Notes: generated from the sequence alone by a model not told the origin. 64,000 nucleotides of DNA from Mycobacteroides chelonae (GCA_014204435.1 JACHLF010000001.1:700889-764888); one strand, 5' to 3'. Counted from the first letter of the stretch, positions 51,537-61,511 are shown. Translations and numbers: made by a program.

Positions 51537-51932
51537 ATGAACTACGCGGTACCGCTCATTGTCGCGATCGTGACAGGCCTATGCGCCCCGGCTGTTGCGG
51601 CGTTCGCTCAGAGCTGGCTCGGTGATCGGGCGACCATCAAACAACGCCGCCGTGACCTGATTGATTCGTGGCGATCTGGCCTTGCAAAACTTGGGTTTGA
51701 ACCCGAGACCGTGATGAATACTGAGTGGTATGAAACGTTGCGCCCCTACCTAAGTGGGGAGGTTCGCGGTCGATTTGAAATGGGCTACAGTCCCTATTCC
51801 AATGTCATCGAGGTTGTGGTGCCGGAGCTGCCAGGCGAGGGGGAGGAGATCAAGAAGATCAATCTGCGTGGCGATAGAAATGTGCTAGCCGACCGTGTCG
51901 ATGAGCTTGCCAAGGGCTGGAAAATCGACTGA
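51537..51932 (+). CDS. Small membrane-anchored protein, end of toxin locus
   Basis: About 131 residues: one N-terminal hydrophobic segment (VPLIVAIVTGLCAPAVAAFA), then a basic stretch and a soluble part (GLAKLGFEPETVMNTEWYETLRPYLSGEVRGRFEMG). ATG 51537 or GTG 51531. Last gene before the right element boundary. Function unknown. Confidence 0.55.
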   Translation: MNYAVPLIVAIVTGLCAPAVAAFAQSWLGDRATIKQRRRDLIDSWRSGLAKLGFEPETVMNTEWYETLRPYLSGEVRGRFEMGYSPYSNVIEVVVPELPGEGEEIKKINLRGDRNVLADRVDELAKGWKID

Positions 51933-52152
51933 TAGCATCCGATTCCAGCTGAACAATCGCCCCTCGGCTCCAAGATCGCCTGGCATCAACAAGGATGACC
52001 GCTCAGTGCGATCATGATGACACGGCACGGCAACCAAGGGTATGTCGCAGCACAGGGATCGGCCGCGATGAAGCGAAACTGGCTGCAGGTTGCCGAATGT
52101 CCTCGTGAGTAGTTACATCTGAACGAGCCGGGCCAACTTCTGGGCTGCTTCC

Positions 52153-52578
52153 GGGTTCGAGAGTGTTCCCCTTAGGCCCACCAAAGAGGCGATCTTCGAA
52201 CCCTTGACCGTGGAATACGTGGTCACGGCGAGGTCAGCCTTTCCTGAGCAGGTCTATTCTGGTTTTCGTTCTGCGGCGGCGATCAGTTCGATGATTTCTG
52301 TCTGTTCGGCAGATGTGATGGCTGGTGTGCCGTCTGCGCTGTCAAGCCAGATGCGTTCGAAATATGCCTGGTTGAGGTCGCGGCGGGTTGCTTCGGGTGC
52401 ATGTTTGTAGGCGTCGGAGCAGTGTCCGAGGAGATCGAGTGCTGTGTTGATGACTGCGGCATGATCGATGTTCGTTGCTGTCAATGACGTCACTTGGTGT
52501 TCGAGCTGGCCGAGTTGGATCGCGAGTTCAGCTTTTTTGTCGCGAGCGATATCGCGGGGCACCGTGTCGTCCATTGCC
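52153..52578 (-). pseudogene. attR-like repeat and decayed copy of the serine recombinase 3' end
   Basis: The bases match 28457-28876 over about 420 positions, roughly 85 percent identical by eye: a worn tRNA-Ala 3' end (GGGTTCGAG, then CCCCTTAG and CCACCAAAG, with a six-base insertion and other changes), followed by recombinase 3' coding sequence in the same orientation. The coded peptide (PRDIARDKKAELAIQLGQLEHQVTSL and onwards) aligns with the intact recombinase but a stop follows AERKPE, and everything upstream of residue AMDDTV is replaced by IS-like DNA. It marks the right end of the first element and the left end of a second, related one. Confidence 0.8.
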
Positions 52579-52579
52579 A

Positions 52580-53190
52580 TTGGTCTGACCCCGATCGGTT
52601 GATCCGGGGTGTGTGAGAGTCTTGCGGCCCACGTTGCCGGACAACACCGCGTCACCCAACGCCACGAACCGTCCTCGGCGACGCCGGCTGACCCGGATAC
52701 GACTTCCAGTGCTGCGGCGGCGGCGACGCAAACGCCACGGCACCTCCACCGCGCCATCCGAGGCAGTCACTGATGCGCCCAATCAGGTATGGGCCGTGGA
52801 CTTCCAATTCGACGTGACCACCTACGGGCGGCCGATCAAGATCGTGTCGGTTATCGACGAACACACTCGCGAATGCCTCGGCGGCCTGGTCGAGCGCAGC
52901 ATCACCGGCGATCACTTGGTCGACGAGTTGGACCGGCTGGCCGCCCGCCGTGGCACCTTTCCGGCGGTGCTGTGTTGTGACAAAGGCCACGAATTAGATT
53001 GCAGCGCAATGTCGTACCGGGCGCACGGGCAAGTTGGCCTGCATTTCATCCCACCCGGCGAACCATGGCGCAATGGCTACGTCGAATCGTTCAACTCCCG
53101 CATCCGCGACGATTGCCTCAACATCAACAGCTTCTGGTCCCTGGCACAGGCCCGCAGTCATCAACATTCCGCTCTGGGCTACTAACCCCC
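52580..53190 (+). mobile_element. Relic of an IS3-family insertion sequence
   Basis: The readable frame gives QVWAVDFQFDVTTYGRPIKIVSVIDEHTRECLG and PPGEPWRNGYVESFNSRIRDDCLN, typical of the IS3 OrfB integrase core. The middle DDE element reads CDKGHE instead of the usual D-N-G-P-E, and near the end a stretch of the C-terminal domain is missing before HSALGY and a stop. No OrfA or terminal repeats are clear. It joins the truncated recombinase relic directly and probably caused its truncation. Confidence 0.75.
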
Positions 53191-53356
53191 AGCCCGCTAC
53201 CCGAAGAGCTGTCCCCACCAATGAACGACTCTCACTCCTGGTGGACCATCGCGCAGGGTCCGGCCAGTACGGGGCTCCCAGAGGTCACTGTCTCCATGCT
53301 GGAAGCCTCCGATTCGACTACTCCTTTGGGCGCGCTGGCTTACGAACGCCGCCGTA

Positions 53357-54442
53357 TCACGGCTGCGGTTGCCGGATGTCCCTGCCGTGGATGAGGTGCG
53401 CATCGGAGCTGGAGGTTGCATCGGGAATGGGGCGATACGAGCGTGGGGCACTTCCTGTCCAACGCCTGAATGCGCGGGTGAAGGCGCTGGATTCAGAGAA
53501 TCCCAGACGCTCGGAGAGGTCTGCGATAGTCTCCTCTCCCCGCGCAAGGCTATCTACGGCAGCATCGCGAAGAACCTCGTCGCGGATGCGTCTTACGGAG
53601 GTGTTTTCTTCCAGCAGCTTTCGTCGTACGGTTTGCGCACTGACCCCTAGTCGGCTGGCCATATCTATCGTGGTAGGCCACTGCCCGCCGATTCCTTGTT
53701 CGGTGATTCGGCGAATACGCTCAGCCATCGAAAACCCGTGTTGGCGGGGGCGAAAGAGAAGGTCAGCAGGTGCCCGGCGGATAAATTCGTCGAAATCTGC
53801 CTCATTGCGCATGATGGGGGTCGACAGCACGGAGCGATCAACGGCCAGCGCTGGGGCTTTCATGCCGAATCGTACGGGAGCACCAAAGAGTTGATCGTAG
53901 TCATCGAGGGAGTTGGCGTGGGGGTAGGGAACGTCGATGTAGCTCAGTTGGATTCGGCGTCCCACCGCCCATTCCAGTATTCGATGTACCCCTGCCAGCA
54001 ACGCGTCGATCATTAGGTCGATCGGCTGCTGCACACTGGTGATGTCGAAAACTATCGCCAAGTCCGAACCGTGGTGCTCTGCCCTGATTGGTGGGATACA
54101 CGACAGCACGGGATGAAGTTCGATCAACCGGGTAAGGACCGTTTCGACATCGGTCGCTGCATAGAACATCGCGCACCCTAAGAGGCGAAACGTCCCCCGG
54201 GGCATAGGCGCAGGTCCCAAGCCGAGCATCTCGTCGTCGGTTTGGGACCATAATGCCCGTACCACCTCGACGAGTTGGCTAGCCGTGATCCGGGAGCGCT
54301 CGTCTGCCAACAGCGAGGGAGAGATGTTGGCTTCGCGCAGGATGCTTTCTATCTCCCAGCCCTTGCTTGTGGCCAGGGCCAAGAGGGGTTCGAGCCGGTG
54401 GATCGGGATGGTGGGTTCGATATGACGGTACTTGTCGGTCAT
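53357..54442 (-). CDS. AraC-family transcriptional regulator
   Basis: 361 residues from ATG 54442 (a GTG 27 bases earlier is possible). The N-terminal half is the arabinose-binding-like domain of this subfamily (HRLEPLLALATSKGWEIESILREANI and the block that follows). The C-terminal double helix-turn-helix has MASRLGVSAQTVRRKLLEE and ADLSERLGFSESSAFTRAFRRWTGSAPRSYR. It is divergent from the catabolic cluster, the normal place for its activator. Confidence 0.86.
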   Translation of the reverse strand: MTDKYRHIEPTIPIHRLEPLLALATSKGWEIESILREANISPSLLADERSRITASQLVEVVRALWSQTDDEMLGLGPAPMPRGTFRLLGCAMFYAATDVETVLTRLIELHPVLSCIPPIRAEHHGSDLAIVFDITSVQQPIDLMIDALLAGVHRILEWAVGRRIQLSYIDVPYPHANSLDDYDQLFGAPVRFGMKAPALAVDRSVLSTPIMRNEADFDEFIRRAPADLLFRPRQHGFSMAERIRRITEQGIGGQWPTTIDMASRLGVSAQTVRRKLLEENTSVRRIRDEVLRDAAVDSLARGEETIADLSERLGFSESSAFTRAFRRWTGSAPRSYRPIPDATSSSDAHLIHGRDIRQPQP

Positions 54443-54641
54443 AGAGCCAAGGCCTCGGATTCGGTACACCCCGTCGGGGCCGTTGACGGCCTGTGAATGG
54501 GGTGCTGTGTCGGGTTCGGCATGCGCGCCAGTGATCTACGTGTGCACATTGTGTCAATAAAGCCGAGCAGTTGCGTCACTGTCCTTTGTGGGGGGCGCCT
54601 ATAGCGTACGGAACCATCAGCAGGAGGAACAAGGAGTCATG

Positions 54642-55517
54642 ATGACTGTTGCCAGTCGGGTCGGCTACGACATGGAGCGCCTTGATGTTTGGGGCGACGA
54701 ACAGAGCTTCGAAGTTACGGCGGATAGGACGATCGCCTACGCGAAGGCCACGAACGACCCCATCTCACAGCATGTGCAGGGCGTGCTGGCACCGCCGGTG
54801 TTTGCCGTGGTGCCAGCCATGAACCTGATGGCAGAAGCAACGATGTCCGTTGTTCCTGACGCGTTGATGCTGCGAATTTTGCATGGTGAGCATGACTTTC
54901 GCTTCCATCGCCCGATAAAGCCCGGCGAGACTTTGAGCGTGCGCGCCAAGCCGATTGGTATTGAGGGGAAGTCGTCTGGAGTCGTTGTGACGACATTGAT
55001 GGAGACCCGCAGCGCCACCCACGGTGACCTGGTGAACGAGCAGTACTTCATTGGATTCTTCCGAGGTGGGGAATTCGATGGTTCTGTAGGGGAGACAAGC
55101 CCGAACCATTCCTTCGACATTTCGTTGCGTGAACGCGATGCCGACTATGAGTTTGTGCAGCAGTTTGACGCAGATCAAACTTTCCGGTATGCCGAGCCGG
55201 CCGGCGACCCTATGCCCATTCACCTGGATGATGCTTTTGCCAAGCAAATGGGCTTGAAGGGAATAATCATTCACGGCCTGTGCACCATAGCCTTTGTCTC
55301 CCACGCGATTATCGGTGCTGTTTCCCCGAAGGATCCCTCTACCCTGAAGCGTTTGGCAGTGCGTCTTTCTAAGCCGGCGATTCCGTGCGAAACCATCACG
55401 ACGAGTGCTTGGCGGTCGATAGCCGGAGGGAATCAGATTGTGAGCTTTGAGACCGCCGGTGATGAGGAGCCCGGAAAGTTTGTCATCACCGATGGGCTGG
55501 CCGAGTTCGCGGTTTAA
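54642..55517 (+). CDS. MaoC-like enoyl-CoA hydratase
   Basis: 291 residues with two hot-dog halves. The second carries the hydratase-2 motif FRYAEPAGDPMPIHLDDAFAKQMGLKGIIIHGLCTIAF (catalytic Asp and His). The first half has HGEHDFRFHRPIKPGETL. Likely hydrates a trans-2-enoyl-CoA after the acyl-CoA dehydrogenase step. I start at ATG 54642, five bases after AAGGAG. First gene of the cluster. Confidence 0.85.
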   Translation: MTVASRVGYDMERLDVWGDEQSFEVTADRTIAYAKATNDPISQHVQGVLAPPVFAVVPAMNLMAEATMSVVPDALMLRILHGEHDFRFHRPIKPGETLSVRAKPIGIEGKSSGVVVTTLMETRSATHGDLVNEQYFIGFFRGGEFDGSVGETSPNHSFDISLRERDADYEFVQQFDADQTFRYAEPAGDPMPIHLDDAFAKQMGLKGIIIHGLCTIAFVSHAIIGAVSPKDPSTLKRLAVRLSKPAIPCETITTSAWRSIAGGNQIVSFETAGDEEPGKFVITDGLAEFAV

Positions 55518-55595
55518 CAAGGCGCCATCGCCGTCTGCGGCTGCACCGATGTGTGAACATTCGCCGTTGGTTCCCATTCACCTAGGAGGCTAAGT

Positions 55596-56810
55596 ATGTC
55601 TAACAGAGTTTTCGTTGCCGGTGTGGGCATGACTAAATTCGAGAAGCCGGGCCGTCGCAAGAATGAGGACGGTAGCGACTGGGACTATCCACAGATGACC
55701 TTAGAGTCAGGGACGCAGGCCCTTCAGGATGCGGGTATCGAATTCGATACCATCGAGCAGGCTTATGTCGGCTATTGTTACGGAGAGTCCTGTAGCGGGC
55801 ACCGTGCCGTATACGGACTCGGTCTGACGGGTATACCCGTATTTAATGTCAACAGCAATTGTTCAACGGGTTCTAGCGCACTTTTTCTGGCCGCCCAGGC
55901 AATACGGGGTGGGCTAGCAGACTGCACGTTGGCGATTGGCTTCGAAAAAATGCAGCCCGGTTCCTTGGGGTCCACCTACAACGACCGAGAACAGCCGATG
56001 CAGCGGCATCTTCTTGCAATGGCTGAGCTACAGGAGATCTTCTTCCCGCCCGCGCCATGGATGTTTGGAGCCGCCGGTCTTGAACATAATGAGAAATATG
56101 GGTCATCGCTCGACCATTTTGTGAAGATCGCCGTAAAGAATCATCGGCATTCCCAGAACAACCCCTACTCGCAGTTCCAGGATGAATATTCTGAGGAACA
56201 GATTAAATCGGACAAGATGATTTATCCGGCCGCGGGTATTACTCGTTCGATGTGCTCGCCAACTTCTGATGGATCGGCTGCTGCGGTTTTGGTTAGTGAG
56301 CGGTTTGTTGAAAGTCACGGATTGGGAGACCGCGCCGTAGAGATCGTTGGACAGTCTTTGTCTACGGATACGCCTGGTACATTCGATTCCGCCAGTTTGG
56401 CGACTCTCGTGGGTAGCGACATGAGCAAAGCGGCAGCGCGCCACGTGTATGAACAAGCCGACATCGGCCCCAGTGATGTCGATGTCATCGAACTACATGA
56501 TTGCTTCGCTCCAAATGAGTTGCTCACCTATGAGGCGTTGGGGTTGTGTGATGTCGGAGAGGCGCACCATTTGGTAGAGGCCGGCGCCACCACTTACGGG
56601 GGCCGGTGGGTGGTCAATCCCTCTGGGGGCCTGATCTCCAAGGGCCATCCGCTAGGCGCCACGGGACTGGCGCAATGCGCTGAACTCACCTGGCAGCTCC
56701 GGGGAGACGCGGGGAAACGACAGGTGCAGGGTGCTGCGGTGGCATTGCAACACAATATCGGCTTGGGGGGCTCAGCCGTCGTTACCGCATATCGTCCAGC
56801 AAATCGCTGA
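55596..56810 (+). CDS. SCP-x-type thiolase (lipid-transfer protein-like)
   Basis: 404 residues. Active-site Cys in [14 protein letters not shown] (about residue 89), [12 protein letters not shown], and [17 protein letters not shown] with the usual His. Lacks the canonical second-Cys motif of acetyl-CoA acetyltransferases, as in SCP-x and Ltp thiolases used for branched or steroid side chains. Probably cleaves a 3-ketoacyl-CoA in this cluster. Confidence 0.87.
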   Translation: MSNRVFVAGVGMTKFEKPGRRKNEDGSDWDYPQMTLESGTQALQDAGIEFDTIEQAYVGYCYGESCSGHRAVYGLGLTGIPVFNVNSNCSTGSSALFLAAQAIRGGLADCTLAIGFEKMQPGSLGSTYNDREQPMQRHLLAMAELQEIFFPPAPWMFGAAGLEHNEKYGSSLDHFVKIAVKNHRHSQNNPYSQFQDEYSEEQIKSDKMIYPAAGITRSMCSPTSDGSAAAVLVSERFVESHGLGDRAVEIVGQSLSTDTPGTFDSASLATLVGSDMSKAAARHVYEQADIGPSDVDVIELHDCFAPNELLTYEALGLCDVGEAHHLVEAGATTYGGRWVVNPSGGLISKGHPLGATGLAQCAELTWQLRGDAGKRQVQGAAVALQHNIGLGGSAVVTAYRPANR

Positions 56811-56851
56811 ATCAGTACTAAATTCGCTCCGAAAAACTGAAAGGAACTAAC

Positions 56852-57283
56852 ATGGCAAGTATCACAATCGAGCGCGAAATGAATGCTTCTGCGGAGAAGG
56901 TTTGGGAAGTTGCCACCGATTTCGCCAAGTGGACCGAGTGGAACACGATGTTCACGAAGTGGGTGGGCGAACCTCCGACTGAAGCCACGGAAGGTACGCA
57001 GATGACCGCGGTGCTGACCGTCATGGGGATGGCCAACACGCTTACTTTGACCGTCGGCGACTACAACCCCCCCAAGAGCGTGTCGATGAGTGGTACCGGA
57101 ATGGCCGGTGCCGAGATCACATTGAGCTTGAACGTCGAGCCTAAGGGTGATGCATCGGTCATGGCGATGAAGGCAGATTTCGTCAGTCAGATGATGGTGG
57201 GCGCTATCGGCGCGGCGATCGAGCGGACTGCGGCCAAGGAGATTGAGGCGTCCCTGGACAAGCTGTCCGCGATGTTGGGCTAA
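56852..57283 (+). CDS. SRPBCC family protein
   Basis: 143 residues with the helix-grip layout: ASITIEREMNASAEKVWEVATDFAKWTEWNTMF at the N terminus and a long C-terminal helix (GAIGAAIERTAAKEIEASLDKLSAML). A small hydrophobic-ligand-binding protein, perhaps a carrier or chaperone for the lipid substrate. Placed between thiolase and SDR with short gaps. No catalytic residues are known for the family. Confidence 0.82.
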   Translation: MASITIEREMNASAEKVWEVATDFAKWTEWNTMFTKWVGEPPTEATEGTQMTAVLTVMGMANTLTLTVGDYNPPKSVSMSGTGMAGAEITLSLNVEPKGDASVMAMKADFVSQMMVGAIGAAIERTAAKEIEASLDKLSAMLG

Positions 57284-57325
57284 CCGCCCGGGTTGTGTCG
57301 ATCATCGTCTTTGTGAAAGGAAACT

Positions 57326-58204
57326 ATGGGTCTGTTGGAAGGCCGGGTCGCTATCGTCACCGGTGCCGGCCGTGGGATTGGGCGTGAGCATGCACTCTTG
57401 TTCGCGAAAGAAGGCGCAGCCGTTGTTGTCAACGATCTCGGTGGCGGCAATGACGGAACTGGAGCAGATGTTGCCCCGGCCCAACAGGTAGTTCAAGACA
57501 TTGTCAACTCGGGCGGGCGGGCCATTGCCAACGCCGACTCGGTCTCCAGTTGGACCGGAGCTAAGTCGTTAGTCGAACAAGCAATTTCAGAGTTCGGCCG
57601 ACTGGATATGGTGGTCAACAACGCCGGTATTCTTCGCGATGGGTTTATCGCCAGCCTCGAAGAGTCCCAGTGGGATTCGGTGATCGAAGTACATTTGAAG
57701 GGTCACTTCAATGTGATTCGTCACGCAGCTGACTATTGGAAGTCCGAGTCTAAGGCCGGACGTCAACCGGCAGCGTCGATAGTCAACACCGCATCGGCCT
57801 CGGGGACATTTGCGGTCAACGCAGGGCAGGCCAATTACGGTGCTGCGAAGGCTGGTATTGCGGCCATGACGTTGGTGGCTGCCGAGGAACTCGGTCGGTA
57901 CGGTGTGCGGGCCAATGCCATCGCACCGGTCGCCCGCACCAGGCTGACCCTTGCCACCCCGGGTATGGGTGCGATTTTCGCTGCTGAGGTTCCCGAAGGG
58001 GAATTCGATCTGTTCGATCCGTCGAATATCGCCCCCGTGGTGGCGTATCTTTCCAGTGCGGGATGCCCGTTGACCGGAAAGGTGCTCGCGGTTCAGGGCG
58101 GCGCCATCCAACTCTTGCAGGGTTGGACCATTTCCGACACGGTCGAGCAAACAGGCCCATGGGATGTGGCCCGCCTGCCTGAACAGATCGGCGTATGGGC
58201 CTGA
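57326..58204 (+). CDS. Short-chain dehydrogenase, 3-hydroxyacyl-CoA dehydrogenase-like
   Basis: 292 residues. TGAGRGIG coenzyme loop at about 13-20, NNAGILRDGFIASL, catalytic Ser in NTASASG, YGAAKAG for the Tyr/Lys pair. The VVVNDLGGGNDGTG segment after the Rossmann start is typical of the dehydrogenase part of type-2 multifunctional beta-oxidation enzymes. Likely oxidises the 3-hydroxyacyl-CoA made by the MaoC protein. Its stop overlaps the hydrolase start. Confidence 0.88.
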   Translation: MGLLEGRVAIVTGAGRGIGREHALLFAKEGAAVVVNDLGGGNDGTGADVAPAQQVVQDIVNSGGRAIANADSVSSWTGAKSLVEQAISEFGRLDMVVNNAGILRDGFIASLEESQWDSVIEVHLKGHFNVIRHAADYWKSESKAGRQPAASIVNTASASGTFAVNAGQANYGAAKAGIAAMTLVAAEELGRYGVRANAIAPVARTRLTLATPGMGAIFAAEVPEGEFDLFDPSNIAPVVAYLSSAGCPLTGKVLAVQGGAIQLLQGWTISDTVEQTGPWDVARLPEQIGVWA

Positions 58205-59112
58205 CGCGGAGCGCACCGGTTAGCGGTTCGCGTGGTGTGATCGAACGCCGCGCTGTCTATGCGGGGTATCAGACCACCGAGCTGGCTGTTGTTGGCGACG
58301 GTCCGACCGTGCTATTGCTGCACGGATTCGGGCATTCGGCGTACTGCTGGCAGCGGGTGTTGCGACGGTGTGCTCAGTGGGGAATCCCGGCTGTCGCCGT
58401 TGACCTGCCGGGCTTCGGCTCGGCAGGTCACCTGCATGCGGGTTCCGCACTGCCGCAGCTTATGTCGTTTTGTCACGCCGTGATTGAGCGCTATGCCGAA
58501 TACGGCAGGGTCGTGGTGGTGGGCAATTCCCTGGGTGGGCTGCTGGCCCTTCGCCTTGCGGCGGAGCCGGCGATCGCCGAGCGTGTGCACGGTGTGATGG
58601 CGATTGATGCGGCGGGGTTCGGTTGGACCAGGCTGGTCCGCCTCGTGTCGTGGGGGAAGGACTGGCCTATCAAAGCCTTGGGGTACGCGGGATTTCTGCC
58701 TGCGGCGCTTCCCGAACCACTGCTCACATGGGGGGTTAGTTACCTGCATTTCGGTCGCAGAGATCGTGTAGACCCGGCCATTGTCGCCTATGTGGTGGGC
58801 CAGCTGAGTAACAGATCCCGATCTCGCCGGTTGCTGCGCTTGGCGGTGCAGGTGAAGGGCGAAGTCGATCGCATGCCTGCGTTGGGCCCAGTGGAAGTAC
58901 GCACGGTGGTCGTGCACGGCCTTCGCGACCGCCTCATCTCGTTGACGGCTGCGGAGCGGATCCGTCGGCTAGTACGGGGCAGCAAGTTAGTGGTGCTACC
59001 CCACGCTGGACATTGCCCGCATCTCGATGAGCCGGATCGCATTACAGAACTCGTCATCGAACTTGCCCGAAGTCACCAGGTGTCAAATTCGGCATCTGAA
59101 AACTCTCGGTAA
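58195..59112 (+). CDS. Alpha/beta hydrolase
   Basis: 305 residues. Oxyanion HG in LLLHGFGHSAYCW, nucleophile VVGNSLGGLLALRLA (GxSxG, Ser about residue 105), Asp in VVHGLRDRLISL and His in LPHAGHCPHLDEPD. Overlaps the SDR gene by 10 bases, so it is part of the cluster. Substrate could be a thioester or ring-cleavage product; not decidable. No signal peptide. Confidence 0.86.
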   Translation: MGLTRSAPVSGSRGVIERRAVYAGYQTTELAVVGDGPTVLLLHGFGHSAYCWQRVLRRCAQWGIPAVAVDLPGFGSAGHLHAGSALPQLMSFCHAVIERYAEYGRVVVVGNSLGGLLALRLAAEPAIAERVHGVMAIDAAGFGWTRLVRLVSWGKDWPIKALGYAGFLPAALPEPLLTWGVSYLHFGRRDRVDPAIVAYVVGQLSNRSRSRRLLRLAVQVKGEVDRMPALGPVEVRTVVVHGLRDRLISLTAAERIRRLVRGSKLVVLPHAGHCPHLDEPDRITELVIELARSHQVSNSASENSR

Positions 59113-59141
59113 CCCAAACTTCGAGATTAAGGAATTCGACC

Positions 59142-61367
59142 ATGGGAAGCGCTGCATTTCGCCACTCGAGCATCGGCATCACTCGTGACCAGCTCGATCT
59201 GGCAGATTCCGTGTCTGCTTTTGCTAGCCGTCACCTGACTTCCGATTTGCTACGTTCTGCGGTGAGTTCGATCGACGGCGGTGGTATCGAGCCGATGCCG
59301 GCGTGCTGGTCGCAGCTCGCCGAGCAGGGGCTGTTGGGGCTTCACGTGCCCGAGCATTGTGGCGGGGCCGGAGCTGGCATGGTCGAAGCCGCTGTGGCAC
59401 TAGAGATATTGGGTCGATACTTGGTTCCGTCGGCGTATTCGCCCACGGTCTTGGCCGCGGCCGTCCTGGTGGCGTCGAACGGGCCGGCCTCGGCAGAACT
59501 GCTGCCTCGCATCGTTGGCGGATCGGCGCCCGCGGCGGTGGCGTTGGATCGAGCACTTCCCGCAGTGGGTACCGAGTCTGGCGGGTTGTCGGTGACAGGG
59601 GAAACCGCGGTGTACGGGGGTACGGCCGCAGAGATCGTGATCTTGCCTGTCGAAACTGCCGCAGGCGAGAAGTGGGTAGTGCTTGAGGGAGCACCCTTTG
59701 CGCCGGGAGCGGTGTTGGGGATCGACATGACCCGGTCGACGGGCGTGCTGTCCGTAGCCGGGTTGGATGTTCCGGCCAGTAGGATTCTTGACATCGACCG
59801 CAAGGCGATCACCGAGCTGGCCTCGGTGGTTTACGGCGCGGAGGCAGTGGGGGTGGGAGCCTGGTGCGTCGAGACTGCGGTCGAATACGCGAAGATCCGG
59901 GTGCAGTTCGGTAGACCCATTGGACAGTTCCAAGGTGTCAAACATCGTTGCGCCCAAGCTGCGGTGGTGGTTGAACAGGCGCGTGCGGCCGTTTGGGATG
60001 CCGCACGCGCACTGGATCATCGCGATTCGGGTGCGGGCTACGCTGGCGCGGTTGCTCGATTGGTGGCTCCTGATGCCGCGGTTTCTGCCTCGCGCGACGC
60101 GATGCAGGTTCTCGGCGGAATCGGATACACCTGGGAGCATGATGCTCACCTGTATTACCGTCGTGCACTCGCTATCAGGGGTGTCCTCGGCAAGAGCACC
60201 GTGGTAGCTCACGAGGTGGCGCAGTTGGCGCTACGTGGCAGTACCCGTGCGGTCGAGCCGGAGTTGCCGCAGGAATCGGAAGCCCTCCGGATTCAGATTC
60301 GAGCAGAGCTTGCCGGGATCGCAGACTTGGAAGAACGAGAGATGTTGCGGCAGTTGGGTGACGGCGGCTGGGTGATGCCTTTCCTCGATCCTCCTCTAGG
60401 CAGAGGTGCGGGACCGGTCGAGCAGGTTGTGATAGCCCAAGAGCTGGAACGCGCTGGGGTGACGATGCCGCAACTGGGGTTGGCCGCATGGCTGATGCCT
60501 TCGGTGGCTGTTCACGGCACGGACGAGCAAAGGCACGAGCTTGTTCGCCCGACGTTGCGTAGCGAGATTCTGTGGTGTCAACTCTTTTCCGAGCCAGAGG
60601 CAGGTTCAGATCTAGCCTCACTGCGAACCGAGGCTAAGAAGGTGGACGGTGGGTGGATCGTTAATGGTCAGAAGATCTGGACTTCGTTAGGTTTCATGGC
60701 GGAATGGGGTGTGTTGCTGGCCCGGACCAATCAGGATGCGCCTAAACATCAAGGTATTTCGTACTTCTTGGTGGATATGCACACCCCGGGAGTCAAGGCG
60801 AAAGCGCTGCGGGAAGCGTCGGGCGGGTCACTGTTCTCGGAAGTGTTTTTCGATAATGTATTTGTGCCGGATTCCGGTCTCGTCGGCGAGGTCGATGGAG
60901 GCTGGGAAGTGGCCAGGGGCACTTTGGGTAACGAACGAGTGGCATTGGGTAAGGGCATGCCCACGGATGCCACGGTCGACGATCTCCTTGATTTCGTCCG
61001 TTCGGCAGATTCGGACATTTTGTCGATGGACGTGGTTGGGCGAATGGTTGCCGATTCCCAGACCGTAGTACTGCTTCAAGGAAGAACTTTGCTGAAGCAA
61101 CTGTTAGGAATGGATGTCGGCGCAGAGGCGAGCGTGGCTAAGCTTCTTGGTCAACGGCTGGGTCAACAGATTGCCGACTTCTGTCACGCAGAGCTTGGAT
61201 TTGCTGGCGTCTGCGGTGGCACCGACAAGACTGCACGCAACTGGATGGAGAAGACGATTTCGTCGCGGCCGATGACGGTGTACGGCGGTACTACTGAGGT
61301 GCAGTTGAACGTTGTCGGCGAACGTATTCTCGGGCTGCCTCGTGACCCCGAGCCTGCCAGGTCCTGA
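59142..61367 (+). CDS. Two-domain fused acyl-CoA dehydrogenase (FadE34-type layout)
   Basis: 741 residues made of two acyl-CoA dehydrogenase halves. The first (residues 1-370) ends GGIGYTWEHDAHLYYRRALAIRG. The second (from about 395) has FSEPEAGSDLASLRTEA, NGQKIWTSLGFMAEWGVLLAR and ends YGGTTEVQLNVVGERILGLPRD. At the usual YEGT base the second half has Gly, while the first has Glu in WEHD, so the active base may sit in one half only. The layout is that of mycobacterial FadE34, which works on cholesterol side-chain CoA esters; a related substrate is plausible. Confidence 0.88.
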   Translation: MGSAAFRHSSIGITRDQLDLADSVSAFASRHLTSDLLRSAVSSIDGGGIEPMPACWSQLAEQGLLGLHVPEHCGGAGAGMVEAAVALEILGRYLVPSAYSPTVLAAAVLVASNGPASAELLPRIVGGSAPAAVALDRALPAVGTESGGLSVTGETAVYGGTAAEIVILPVETAAGEKWVVLEGAPFAPGAVLGIDMTRSTGVLSVAGLDVPASRILDIDRKAITELASVVYGAEAVGVGAWCVETAVEYAKIRVQFGRPIGQFQGVKHRCAQAAVVVEQARAAVWDAARALDHRDSGAGYAGAVARLVAPDAAVSASRDAMQVLGGIGYTWEHDAHLYYRRALAIRGVLGKSTVVAHEVAQLALRGSTRAVEPELPQESEALRIQIRAELAGIADLEEREMLRQLGDGGWVMPFLDPPLGRGAGPVEQVVIAQELERAGVTMPQLGLAAWLMPSVAVHGTDEQRHELVRPTLRSEILWCQLFSEPEAGSDLASLRTEAKKVDGGWIVNGQKIWTSLGFMAEWGVLLARTNQDAPKHQGISYFLVDMHTPGVKAKALREASGGSLFSEVFFDNVFVPDSGLVGEVDGGWEVARGTLGNERVALGKGMPTDATVDDLLDFVRSADSDILSMDVVGRMVADSQTVVLLQGRTLLKQLLGMDVGAEASVAKLLGQRLGQQIADFCHAELGFAGVCGGTDKTARNWMEKTISSRPMTVYGGTTEVQLNVVGERILGLPRDPEPARS

Positions 61368-61511
61368 GTTTTGGCGGGTCATCGATGGGCCGGGAGCCCG
61401 GAAGTCTGCGCGGTGGTTCTGCGCTGGAGCGGTAACGATGACCCCAGATTATTTGGTCACTAGTGCACGCCCTCAGTGCATGTCCGTCACATATTGGAAG
61501 GATCGAGTGCC

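Noticed and set aside
51933..52152. Further gene at the right end of the element
   Set aside because: No frame with a start, ribosome site or plausible composition was found in these 220 bases.
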